Shown piece by piece: positions 17,300 through 26,355 of a DNA stretch of 64,000 bases (positions within the stretch are counted from its first letter, which is position 1; the number at the start of each line of letters is the position of its first letter). Under the pieces are notes generated by a model that saw only the letters and a program-made list of their open reading frames with translations, made no database searches and was not told the DNA's origin. Location of the stretch: assembly GCA_938083195.1 (NCBI GenBank), contig CALKCK010000007.1, forward strand, positions 124,001 to 188,000, given 5' to 3'. This DNA is from an uncultured Pirellulaceae bacterium. GTDB lineage: Bacteria > Planctomycetota > Planctomycetia > Pirellulales > Pirellulaceae. The position numbers and the translations under genes were made by a program.

Positions 17300-18736
17300 C
17301 TATTCCCCAAAATGATCAATCGGTAATCCGCTCGGGACGCTCGATGGAATCGTTGACTCCAGTCGGATTTCAATATTGGGTGCAGTGAGAGCTTGCATGA
17401 ACTCCAAAAGATCTGACATTTCCGCAGGCTTAATTTTCTTCCGCTTGACATCTGCCGTCTTAATTAAATCTCGCAAGACGGAGCGTTCTTTGATGATGGT
17501 ATCAGCAAGCTCCGCGCCCTGAATTAACTGCTCGTCTGCGTCGTAATTCATTAGGCTTCGAGCTGGGTCAAGGTGATGAGCGATCGCGTCCGCTAAATTA
17601 TAGTAGGCGCCATTGTGCATATAGGGTGCGGTGTGCGTAACATTTCGTAAGCCGGGCACACGAAATTTAAAACGATCTTCTTCATTTCCAGTTACTAAGT
17701 ATCTTCCAAGATCCAACCCAGATTCATCTTTGCCTTCGCCAAATTGGGGGATCGCCAAGTTGTAATGTTTTTGATCCGTCAACAAAGTACCTGAATGGCA
17801 GCTTGAGCATTGTAATTTCCCATAGAATAACAGTGCTCCACGCTTTTGAGCTTCTGTCATCGCATCACGGTTCCCTTTCAAGTATTCGTCAAACGGACTA
17901 TCGTCGTAGCTGTAGGCGGTTGATTCAAATGCTGCAAGCGCCGTCGCTGCACTTTCAAAACCAAGATTAGCAGGCACCTCTCCATAAGCTTTTACAAATA
18001 AGCCATCAACGGGGTCTGCATAACCTTCAATTTGTTCCAGTCGATTCATCAGGGCATTCCAGATTCCCGGTAGGTCGCCATCGAGCGCGGGGTCAGCGAT
18101 TTCATTATCTTTGTGTGGATCGAGAAAGTCAGCCGTGGATCCCCGCATCTCATCGCCACTGGTAACAGGGAACATGGCTTGAACAGCCAGAGGAGTAGCT
18201 AATCCGAGAGGCAGATCTTCACCAGCAGGCGAGGAAATGGAGCCATAGGCCGTAGCGACTCGACTGTCCCAAAACTGAGATTCCCAAAGCACCGAACCTT
18301 TGTTGAACAATTCTGGAGCATTCCGTGGAATAAAACTCCGCCCTTCTCCCTTCTCTCGAAAGAAACTCACCTTGCTTGGAGTGGTAGTCCCCGTACCAAC
18401 GCCCAGGGATAATTGGTCACCTGTGCCAGCAGATGGGAAATGACAGGTACTGCACGCCGTGTCTCGATTGCCACTCAAAATTGGATCAAAGAATAGTGCT
18501 TGCCCTAACTCGACCATTTCAGTCGAAGCTGTCGGGCCAAGGTCGATGGCGTGAACATCATTGCGTCGCAATTTCTGAATCAAACGCCGATCAAGTGACT
18601 TCTTTTTTGAGTGATGGTCGTCGCCAAGAGAATTCGTTGGAGATCCTAAAAACAGGAAACAGCACGCAAGACCAAAACATATGGCGGTTCGGCATGTCAG
18701 TAACGGGTCTCTTTGAGAAATTTTCTTCATCGTCAT
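17300..18736 (-). CDS. Di-haem cytochrome c peroxidase (CCP/MauG family)
   Basis: A 478-residue periplasmic protein. ATG at 18736 is chosen over an upstream TTG because a GGAAAG-type site precedes it and the signal peptide (about residues 14-38) follows. Two haem c motifs are visible: C95-S-T-C98-H99 within the family signature ELGQALFFDPILSGN, and C310-S-S-C313-H314. PGLRNVTHTAPYMHNGAY provides the conserved second-domain block. Family members reduce hydrogen peroxide with electrons from small cytochromes or cupredoxins, or oxidise other substrates. No cognate electron donor lies next to it. Confidence 0.93.
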   Translation of the reverse strand: MTMKKISQRDPLLTCRTAICFGLACCFLFLGSPTNSLGDDHHSKKKSLDRRLIQKLRRNDVHAIDLGPTASTEMVELGQALFFDPILSGNRDTACSTCHFPSAGTGDQLSLGVGTGTTTPSKVSFFREKGEGRSFIPRNAPELFNKGSVLWESQFWDSRVATAYGSISSPAGEDLPLGLATPLAVQAMFPVTSGDEMRGSTADFLDPHKDNEIADPALDGDLPGIWNALMNRLEQIEGYADPVDGLFVKAYGEVPANLGFESAATALAAFESTAYSYDDSPFDEYLKGNRDAMTEAQKRGALLFYGKLQCSSCHSGTLLTDQKHYNLAIPQFGEGKDESGLDLGRYLVTGNEEDRFKFRVPGLRNVTHTAPYMHNGAYYNLADAIAHHLDPARSLMNYDADEQLIQGAELADTIIKERSVLRDLIKTADVKRKKIKPAEMSDLLEFMQALTAPNIEIRLESTIPSSVPSGLPIDHFGE

Positions 18737-19326
18737 AATCACTTTCCATAGCAATAGGGCTTAGATCTGTACTAACCTTCAAGCGATCGTTTTGAACCAT
18801 TTGAAAGTTCGCTTGCACCGTCAGTTCTTCCCTAAGGCAATTAACGACAATGCAATGCGTGCTTTACCAATCTCTATTTGCATATGGCGAGCCAAAAGTA
18901 GTCTGCAAAATCAAAAGGCTAAAAATAAATGATGAGAATTTGATTTCTATCGGGTTTCGTTACTTTTTTAAAAAAATAAAAACCTACACCGATGAAAAAA
19001 ATTACCCTAACTTGATTTCGTACCCCAGCTCGGAACCCTGATTCGTCTCATTATGATTCAAATTTGTCATTCTGAGCCTTTCCGTCTCATGGCTCGCACT
19101 CTCCATGGCGATTCAGATTGCAATTCGGTTTTGCAACTAAATTTTCGAAACCAGAATCAGAGGGTATCCCAGATTGATTTCCAATAGATCGCCTCAGCTT
19201 GGTTACCACTCGCTTCAATACAAAATCACAACGTCTACCGCGATATCCCAAATTGATTGACCTTAGCTTCTTAACGGCGATTTGATTGACCTTGTAAGAG
19301 GTACCTGGTTTTGGTAGTTACCGAAC
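18737..19326. other. Intergenic region between divergent genes
   Basis: About 590 AT-rich bases with no convincing gene. The 3' part holds a set of TTGATT-containing direct repeats (19165-19293) just before the coiled-coil gene. Confidence 0.4.
19165..19293 (+). repeat. Short direct repeats upstream of the coiled-coil envelope gene
   Basis: TATCCCAGATTGATT (19165-19179) recurs as TATCCCAAATTGATT (19244-19258). TTGATTGACCTT occurs exactly twice, at 19253-19264 and 19282-19293, 29 bases apart. The copies sit 35-160 bases before the ATG, a natural place for operators or tandem promoter elements. This is a pattern observation only. Confidence 0.4.
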
Positions 19327-20604
19327 ATGATTTCCTCGAACTTGAAAACACTGCTAGCAACCTTTTTCATTGGGATCGCTTTATCTCAAAGTGGTTGTCA
19401 TTTAGCAGTACAGGAACGTGGATTCCTCGAGGACTCTGGCGGAGAGGATCTGCTTTCGTCAAACAAGTTGCGGGTTCTTATCGACGATTTTACATTGCGT
19501 TATGCGAGCCACATTGAGCAAACTAGCGATCAGATATTAGCCCAGGCTCCATCAACTCATGTCCGTCGAAATGCACTTCTTTGGAAGATCAACGGTATTA
19601 ATGCAACATTTCGGGCATCAGCTCGCAAGGATCCGATGGGTGCATTCCTTGATCTATGGATCCTTGTAAAACAGACTGATGATCTTTTTGATAGAGAAAG
19701 TAACGCACTTTTTGGTTCGTTCTCCCTCGCCCAGCTTAATGGACACGGCAAATTCAATGACCGTCTATTGAAGATTCAAAAAACTATCGGCAAGGATCTT
19801 CCCAAGTTAAATGACAACATAGAACTTGGCGAGTCGTTTGCCGCAGATTTCGCAGCCAATTTCCCAATCGACAATCTTCAATTCGACCGTGAATCCGCCA
19901 CGTCTCATTATATCGCAGCGGTCAAGGAAAAATCCCATGAGACGATGGAGGTGCTTGGCCGATTGGAAAGTAATGTAGATGAATTGCAAGGACTCGTCCG
20001 TCTATACGCGGAATTTCTTCCCAAGCAGGCTCGATGGCAAGCCGAACTTCTTTCGCTTGATGTAATTGAGATGAGTCCGTTAACTGATTCGCTCGCCAAT
20101 CTTAAACAAACCACACTAGCAGCTCAGGCGATCTCCCAAACCGTAGAACAATTACCTGCTTTAGTTGATCACGAACGCCAATCTATCGAAATCGCAATTA
20201 ATGAACAGCGTGAAAAAACGGTTGCTCAAATCGAAGCAATGCGATTAAATACCATTGATCAGCTCCAGCAGGAACGAAGAATCGTATTGGAATCGGTTAA
20301 TCAAGAAAGAGTAATCGCTACCGAAGATCTCAAACAGCAGCTTGACAAAACACTCGCGTCTGTTGATCAGCTATCGAAAAAACGAACCGAAGAAGCAGCT
20401 CTCTATGGTGAGGGACTGTTAATTCTGGCAATCAACGAAGCAAAACAAACACTCGCAGTAGCCTCTGTCTTTGCCGGGTTTTTCATCCTGTTTACCGGTT
20501 GGCTCTTCACGCGAAAGCCCAAACACGATCACCCTAATTCAGTGAATTTCTATTCACACGAGTCATCGCAAGCCAATGATGGATACTTTAAACGTGCGGG
20601 CTAA
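19327..20604 (+). CDS. Coiled-coil envelope protein with C-terminal membrane anchor, function unknown
   Basis: A 425-residue protein. The N-terminal export signal ends in SQSGC, a near-lipobox, so it may be a lipoprotein. Residues about 40-250 are mostly helical. Residues about 270-370 form a long charged coiled coil rich in Gln, Glu and Arg (IEIAINEQREK, QQERRIVLESVNQER). A transmembrane segment (about 378-396, TLAVASVFAGFFILFTGWLF) and a short His/Ser-rich tail follow. I do not recognise a family. Lipid anchor plus coiled coil plus membrane span suggests a structural or bridging role in the cell envelope. Short repeats lie in its upstream region. Confidence 0.8.
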   Translation: MISSNLKTLLATFFIGIALSQSGCHLAVQERGFLEDSGGEDLLSSNKLRVLIDDFTLRYASHIEQTSDQILAQAPSTHVRRNALLWKINGINATFRASARKDPMGAFLDLWILVKQTDDLFDRESNALFGSFSLAQLNGHGKFNDRLLKIQKTIGKDLPKLNDNIELGESFAADFAANFPIDNLQFDRESATSHYIAAVKEKSHETMEVLGRLESNVDELQGLVRLYAEFLPKQARWQAELLSLDVIEMSPLTDSLANLKQTTLAAQAISQTVEQLPALVDHERQSIEIAINEQREKTVAQIEAMRLNTIDQLQQERRIVLESVNQERVIATEDLKQQLDKTLASVDQLSKKRTEEAALYGEGLLILAINEAKQTLAVASVFAGFFILFTGWLFTRKPKHDHPNSVNFYSHESSQANDGYFKRAG

Positions 20605-20650
20605 TGAGTGGTAACCTCCTGCCGAGCCGTCGAGCCCTGCGTTAGTTAAT

Positions 20651-22117
20651 TCAGCTTAAGATATCCCGTACCACCTTGCCATGGACATCGGTTAAACGAT
20701 AGTCCCGCCCCTGGAATGGATACGTCAGTCGAGTATGGTCGATTCCCATTTGATGCAAAATAGTGGCATTCAAATCATGCGGCTCGAGCTTATTCTCCAC
20801 CACATTCACGCTGTAATCATCGGTAGCACCATAGCTCATTCCTCCTCGGATCCCGGCCCCCGCCAACCAAACCGAAAAACAATTCCCATGATGGTCTCGA
20901 CCATAATTCTTTTGCGTGAGTGCTCCCTGAGAGTAAACGGTTCGACCGAACTCGCCAGCCCAGACAATCAGGGTGTCGTCGAACATTCCCCGCAATTTTA
21001 AATCCTGTATTAACGCTGCCGTCGGTTGATCGGTGTCGTTACACTGCCGTCGGATTTGAGTTGGTAAATTAGCATGTTGATCCCACCCTTGATGGAACAA
21101 CTGGATAAACCGAACGCCTCGTTCCGCCAATCGTCGAGCAACTAGGCAATTGAACGCGTAAGAACCCTGCCTTCGTACGTCCTTGCCGTACATTTCCATC
21201 GAAGTCTTTGTCTCTTGTGAGAAATCAAGCAATTCTGGCACAGACGCCTGCATTTTACCTGCGAGTTCATATTGAGCGATTCGAGTTTGAATCTCTGCAT
21301 CGCCGGAACTTTGAAATTTAAGCTCGTTCAATTTTCCGAGGTAATTGAGCATCGTTCGCCGAACGTTGGAATCGACTCCCGCAGGATCATAAATATCCAA
21401 AACAGGTGAACCCTGGTTCCGAAATTTTACACCCTGATGAACCGAGGGTAGAAACCCGCTGCCCCAAAGACGATCATAAATAGGCTGTCCACCCTTGCCT
21501 GAACCTCGGGAACTCATCGCAACAAAAGTTGGTAGGTTTTCCGTTTCAGATCCAAGTCCGTAACTTAACCAGGCGCCCATACTCGGCCTACCTGGAATTT
21601 GAGAGCCTGATTGCATCATCGTGATTGCTGGATCGTGATTGATAGCCTGTGTGTGCATAGAACGAATCACACACATGTCGTCAGCCAATTGACTAACATT
21701 TGGCAATAGCTCACTCAGCTCCAATCCAGAATTCCCGCAACGATTAAATTTAAATGCACTCGGCGAGGTGGCAAATTTACTTTGTGCATTGCTCATCGTC
21801 GTCTTCCGTTCATCCGGATAAATCGACTTTGGCACTTCCTCTCCAAACCGCTCCATCAACTCTGGTTTCGGATCAAATAAATCAATCTGGGAGGGGCCCC
21901 CAGATTGAAATAAATAGATCACACGCTTAGCTTTTGGAAAAAAATGGGGCGTTTCCAGTTCAGGTGTATTGGTAAATGATTCAGAAGCTAATGATTTACT
22001 TTTCAATCCCATCAGCCCATTGAGGGCCGCCAATCCGACGCCAGCCTTTCCTAGGAAAAATCGGCGATTGATCAATGACTGGTATCGTTCCGTCAGTTCA
22101 ACTTTATTGGAATTCAT
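20651..22117 (-). CDS. DUF1501 secreted protein (Tat-exported, sulfatase-superfamily related)
   Basis: A 488-residue DUF1501 protein. The N-terminus carries a twin-arginine-type signal (NRRFFLGKAGVGLAALNG). Family blocks seen include VIYLFQSGGPSQIDLFDPKPEL, SMHTQAINHDPAI, RGVRFIQLFHQGWDQH, WAGEFGRT and GRDHHG. DUF1501 proteins belong to the alkaline phosphatase/sulfatase fold superfamily but their reaction is not established. Its start overlaps the stop of the DUF1549/1553 gene by 4 bases (ATGA), so the two are translationally coupled, the standard planctomycete pair. Confidence 0.95.
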   Translation of the reverse strand: MNSNKVELTERYQSLINRRFFLGKAGVGLAALNGLMGLKSKSLASESFTNTPELETPHFFPKAKRVIYLFQSGGPSQIDLFDPKPELMERFGEEVPKSIYPDERKTTMSNAQSKFATSPSAFKFNRCGNSGLELSELLPNVSQLADDMCVIRSMHTQAINHDPAITMMQSGSQIPGRPSMGAWLSYGLGSETENLPTFVAMSSRGSGKGGQPIYDRLWGSGFLPSVHQGVKFRNQGSPVLDIYDPAGVDSNVRRTMLNYLGKLNELKFQSSGDAEIQTRIAQYELAGKMQASVPELLDFSQETKTSMEMYGKDVRRQGSYAFNCLVARRLAERGVRFIQLFHQGWDQHANLPTQIRRQCNDTDQPTAALIQDLKLRGMFDDTLIVWAGEFGRTVYSQGALTQKNYGRDHHGNCFSVWLAGAGIRGGMSYGATDDYSVNVVENKLEPHDLNATILHQMGIDHTRLTYPFQGRDYRLTDVHGKVVRDILS

Positions 22118-24423
22118 TCTCGGGTTACCGCCTCGTCTAAATTCATTAGTAAAGATGCGACCATCGTCATTGCAGCGTGGTTTGTAAGATCCAACGCCAA
22201 GTCTCTTTTCCTCTGTCCTACAGACAGCAGCTCCTTAGCAGCCTTTGGTTTCGACCGGTAATTAATCTCAAATTCTTGATACGCCGCTAATAACAAATCA
22301 ATCTCCGATTTCGCAGGAGGACGAGTGACCAATTCCTTAAAACCAAATTCAATCGCTGTTTGCGGATCGTCTGAGTGAGCCAACATTCTTTCTGCTAAGA
22401 AACGAGCCGCTTCGACGAAGGCGACGTTATTCATTTGCGTTAACGCCTGCAGAGGTGTGTTGGTGCGATCTTTGCGGACATTGCAAACTTCTCGGTCAGC
22501 GGAGTTAAAGTTCACCATCATTGGCGGCGGAATGGTTCGACGCCAAAAGGTATAAACACTTCGGCGATATAGGTCGTCACCCGTCCCCTGCTTGTAAGAG
22601 TTATTTGATATGGATCGCCAAATCTTCGGGGGCATGTACGGTTTCACCGGTACGCCACCAATTTTTTCAACCAAGAGCCCACTACTGGCCAATAACGAGT
22701 CGCGTAATGCGAACGCGTGCAAACGATATCGCGGAGCCCTTGCAAGGAACTTATTTTGCGGATCTAGCCGCATTAATTCAGCGGTGATCTCGGATGACTG
22801 TCTGTAAGTCGAACTTTGAAAAATCAACTTTTGAATATGTTGTATATTCCATCCACTTTCAATTAGCTCAACCGCCAGCCAGTCAAGTAAATCGGGGTGG
22901 CTCGGCAACTCACCTTGCGTCCCAAAATTTTCGCTTGTCTTGACCAAACCTAACCCAAAGATCTGTTGCCAAACGCGATTCACTGCAACGCGTGCCGTCA
23001 GTGGATTGTTTGGGCCAACCAGCCATTGGGCAAATTCCAACCGGGTGCGAGGATCGCGACTGTTCTTTGAAAGCAGTGCTTGCGGCACACCGGGAACAAG
23101 AACTTCTGACTTTTCGGGAGAATCAAACTCGCCTCGCTTCAGAAGATAGGTCGGTCGAGGTTCTTTCATCTCATGCATAACCATTACAGTTTGCTTGTTC
23201 CCAGCCTGCGGCCTTTTGAGACCATTACCCATTTGGCCTTTTCTAGCGTTATGCAGCATCACTGGTTCCGGCAAAATCGCAATATTCTCTTGCGGGGATA
23301 GATTTGGCCAGGATTTCGGCACTTCGACAAACGGTGGACTGTTGCCGTTATTAGGGCCGACACCCCACTCGGGAACATTGTTGAAAAAAGCAAATAGTTG
23401 GTAGTATTCTTTCGCAGAAATTGGATCGAATTTATGATCGTGACACCGTGCGCATCCGACGGTTAATCCAAGAATCGCTGTTCCAATCGTATCGATTCGA
23501 TCTACTACATTCTCGACGTGCCATTCCTCAGGAATCGAGCCATCTTCGGAGTTAATCCGATGGTTTCGACAGAAACCTGTGGCAATTTGTTGTTTTAGCG
23601 TGGCATCGGGAATCATATCTCCCGCAACCTGCTCCAACACAAACTGATCATACGGCATGTTCTCATTCAATGAATGAATTACCCAATCACGCCAAACATG
23701 CATGTAACGATATCGATCGTTTTGATAACCATCAGTATCGGCGTACCTCGCAGCATCCAACCACGGGACGGCCATGTGCTCACCGTATCTGTCCGATGCC
23801 ATCAATCGGTCAACGAGGTCCGAATATGATTCGTCGTTCGCTTGCCTGCAGAAGCCATCCACTAAATCAGCTGTCGGTGGCAGTCCATGGAGATCCTGGG
23901 AGAGTCGCCGAACCAACGTCGTCGCATCGGCCTCTTTTGATTTGGTCATCCTTTGGGTAATCAGGCGTGACTGAATGAAATTGTCAATTGGATTCCGGAT
24001 ACCTGCAGAATCCACGACCGGTACTTTTGGCCTCACCGGAGGTTGAAACGCCCAGTGTTGTTCGTAAGGAGCGCCCTGAGATATCCATTGACTAATGACC
24101 TTGATCTCTTCCTTCGACAGCGACAACTTACTTTCAGGAGGAGGCATGCGCATGTCAGGATCTCCGGATCTCAAACGCTCCAATAACAGCACTGTTCCAT
24201 CAGAATTAGAAAGGACATGCTCAGCCGAGTTTCGGACGTCCAATCGCAGGTCTCCCTGACGACTGCCTGAATCAAAACCGTGACAATTGAAACATTTAGC
24301 AGCCAGAATTGGCCGCACATCGCGGGAATAAGAAATTTCATCCGCCGCCGTCGAGCCCGATTTAAAAATCAAAAACGCTAGAACTGCAAATCCGACACTC
24401 AAGATCATTATGATTTTTTTCAT
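22114..24423 (-). CDS. DUF1549/DUF1553 protein with N-terminal cytochrome c-like domain (PSCyt1-PSCyt2-PSD1)
   Basis: A 769-residue exported planctomycete protein. It has a signal/anchor segment (about 4-22) and then SYSRDVRPILAAKCFNCHG, the PSCyt1 haem-binding motif C-x2-C-H. DUF1549 (PSCyt2) contains LHGLPPT, MASDRYGEHMAVPWLDAARYADTDGYQ and a second ARCHDHKFDP block. DUF1553 (PSD1) contains LTARVAVNRVWQQIFGLGLV and FNSADREVCNVRKDRTNTPLQALTQMN. No biochemical function is established for the family; haem-dependent redox on polysaccharide-derived substrates is often proposed. It is cotranscribed with the DUF1501 gene. Confidence 0.95.
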   Translation of the reverse strand: MKKIIMILSVGFAVLAFLIFKSGSTAADEISYSRDVRPILAAKCFNCHGFDSGSRQGDLRLDVRNSAEHVLSNSDGTVLLLERLRSGDPDMRMPPPESKLSLSKEEIKVISQWISQGAPYEQHWAFQPPVRPKVPVVDSAGIRNPIDNFIQSRLITQRMTKSKEADATTLVRRLSQDLHGLPPTADLVDGFCRQANDESYSDLVDRLMASDRYGEHMAVPWLDAARYADTDGYQNDRYRYMHVWRDWVIHSLNENMPYDQFVLEQVAGDMIPDATLKQQIATGFCRNHRINSEDGSIPEEWHVENVVDRIDTIGTAILGLTVGCARCHDHKFDPISAKEYYQLFAFFNNVPEWGVGPNNGNSPPFVEVPKSWPNLSPQENIAILPEPVMLHNARKGQMGNGLKRPQAGNKQTVMVMHEMKEPRPTYLLKRGEFDSPEKSEVLVPGVPQALLSKNSRDPRTRLEFAQWLVGPNNPLTARVAVNRVWQQIFGLGLVKTSENFGTQGELPSHPDLLDWLAVELIESGWNIQHIQKLIFQSSTYRQSSEITAELMRLDPQNKFLARAPRYRLHAFALRDSLLASSGLLVEKIGGVPVKPYMPPKIWRSISNNSYKQGTGDDLYRRSVYTFWRRTIPPPMMVNFNSADREVCNVRKDRTNTPLQALTQMNNVAFVEAARFLAERMLAHSDDPQTAIEFGFKELVTRPPAKSEIDLLLAAYQEFEINYRSKPKAAKELLSVGQRKRDLALDLTNHAAMTMVASLLMNLDEAVTRE

Positions 24424-24705
24424 GGCTTAATCATATCTCAGATTGCTTTGCATAGTTTGCAAAACCACCACTTGTTTGTGTAAAAAATCAACAGGATGAG
24501 AGTTTGACGCTACCGAAACTCATTTTTTTCCAATCACAATTTATAACCGGCCCAGCATCCGGTTTAAGGATACAGCGAAACACAAGTTTATTGCGTTAGA
24601 GTTTGCAGTTTTCTTATTTTGAATTCAAAATACAAATCGGCTGGATTTTCGTTTGAAAAACCAGCACAATGAGAGGGATTATCAAACTTCCCAACGGACA
24701 TACGC

Positions 24706-26355
24706 ATGCTTAAGTTTATCACCATTTTCGCTGCCGCGTTCTTGCTACCGCAGGTTTTATTTTCCCAAGTAAAATCCACCGGTGAAAACGCCAGCACAGA
24801 AAAACCTTTAAGAGCACTATTAATTTGCGGCGGGTGCTGCCACGACTATACCGAACAACACAAAATTCTTTCAAACGGGATACAAGCACGGGCCAATATT
24901 CGTGTAGACGTTTGGTGGACTGACGATAAATCCACCAACCCGCCTTTAACGGTGTATGACAATGTCAATTGGGCAAACGGATATGATGTTATCATCCACG
25001 ACGAGTGCGCCGCTAGAAATACGAATGTTGAAGTTCTCGAACGAATATTAAAGGTACATGAGAAAACGCCCGCGGTTCACCTGCATTGCGCGATGCATAG
25101 CTTCCGCAATGGGACTGACCTTTGGTTCAAACATCTCGGACTTCAATCGACTGGACATGGACCTCACGAACCAATTGACGTTAAATTCGTCGACAAGGAC
25201 CATCCAGTTGTTCAGGGGATGAAGGATTGGACTATTGAGAAAGATGAACTCTACAACAATGCAAAACTGTATGGTGCAAAACCCATTGCAATGGGCACTC
25301 AAAGATTTGAGCGTAAAGGCAAAACCAACGAACAAAACGCGATTGTTATCTGGAGCAATGAGATCAAAGGGACTCGTAGTTTCAGTATGTCAATTGGCCA
25401 TTACAACGCTGGAGTTGCGGATGACCGCTATCTCGATTTAGTCACCCGCGGAATATTGTGGTCCTGCAAAAAAGACATTCCAGAGTCGGCGAACCCGTTC
25501 ACAGGGAAAAACGAAATTACGTTCGTTGAAAAGAAGAATGCTGAAGAACCAAAAACAAAAAAAAAGCCGGCTAAGCCACCAAAGAACCCAACGCTTGTCT
25601 CGGTAACTTCATCATCCGTCCAGCCTGGCCACGATCCTGCCCACTGCATTGACCAACAAAACGACTCTCGGTGGTGCGCATCCAACGGCAGTTATCCACA
25701 ATGGATTGAATTGGAATTCCAAAAGCCACAAACTGTTAAGCAAATCAAAATTGATTGGGAACGGAACTCCGCCTACCAGTACCGCGTGCTTACCGAAATC
25801 AACGGAAAAATGGTAATCGCTTTGGATCATTCCAAAAACGAGAAAGCTATCACCAAACCCCAACCACTTCCTAGCGAATTTCAACCAACAAAGAAAATTA
25901 GAATTGAAGGCCTGGGTTGCCAGACCGGTGGCTGGTGCAGTATCCGAGAGATTAAATTAACTGGTCCGCAGTTAAAAAACATCTGGCCCGCGGATAAAGA
26001 TTTCAAACCTGCCTTAGAACCTACCCCCGCACCCAAACTCGACCCATACCAGAAACAAGGGAACGCTCCTGCCAAAATGGTTCCTTTGACGCCGCAAGAG
26101 GAAGCTGCCATTCTAAAAGAGGTAACAATTCCGGAGGGATTCGAAGCAACTATTTTCGCCGCCCCCCCGCTGTCAATTACCCTGTATTCGTTGCTGCCGC
26201 ACCCGATGGGACACTATACGTCAGCTCCGATGGCAATGGATCACTTGGAAGGGATCCGCAGCGTGGACGAGTTATTCGCCTCAAGGATACGGACGGGGAT
26301 GGCCGCGCCGATGAAACAAAAATTTTTTGTGAAGTCGACGCACCCCGCGGGTTGA
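24706..26355 (+). CDS. ThuA-like / discoidin-like N-terminal half of a frameshifted cytochrome fusion protein
   Basis: The N-terminal part of a gene that continues to 28904 in another frame. It has a signal peptide (MLKFITIFAAAFLLPQVLFSQ); a ThuA-like glutamine-amidotransferase-fold domain (about 28-255; ALLICGGCCHDY, HLHCAMHSFRN, FSMSIGHYNAG); a Pro/Lys linker; an F5/8 type C (discoidin-like) carbohydrate-binding domain (about 298-425; DSRWCASNGSYPQWIELEF); and the first strand of a TIGR02604 propeller (VTIPEGFEATIFAAPP). After the C7 run at 26162-26168 the frame encodes unrelated residues up to the stop, while the next frame carries the expected propeller continuation. The real product is therefore probably one protein of about 1400 residues. 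Confidence 0.85.
   Translation: MLKFITIFAAAFLLPQVLFSQVKSTGENASTEKPLRALLICGGCCHDYTEQHKILSNGIQARANIRVDVWWTDDKSTNPPLTVYDNVNWANGYDVIIHDECAARNTNVEVLERILKVHEKTPAVHLHCAMHSFRNGTDLWFKHLGLQSTGHGPHEPIDVKFVDKDHPVVQGMKDWTIEKDELYNNAKLYGAKPIAMGTQRFERKGKTNEQNAIVIWSNEIKGTRSFSMSIGHYNAGVADDRYLDLVTRGILWSCKKDIPESANPFTGKNEITFVEKKNAEEPKTKKKPAKPPKNPTLVSVTSSSVQPGHDPAHCIDQQNDSRWCASNGSYPQWIELEFQKPQTVKQIKIDWERNSAYQYRVLTEINGKMVIALDHSKNEKAITKPQPLPSEFQPTKKIRIEGLGCQTGGWCSIREIKLTGPQLKNIWPADKDFKPALEPTPAPKLDPYQKQGNAPAKMVPLTPQEEAAILKEVTIPEGFEATIFAAPPLSITLYSLLPHPMGHYTSAPMAMDHLEGIRSVDELFASRIRTGMAAPMKQKFFVKSTHPAG
26162..26168 (+). other. C7 homopolymer at the frameshift junction
   Basis: Zero-frame codons are GCC CCC CCG. Reading one base back gives CCC CCC GCT and restores the propeller sequence (AVNYPVFVAAAPDGTLYVSSD). 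One missing C (C8 to C7), by mutation or sequencing error, explains the break. The site also fits X-XXY-YYZ (C CCC CCG), so -1 slippage cannot be excluded from sequence alone. Confidence 0.8.
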
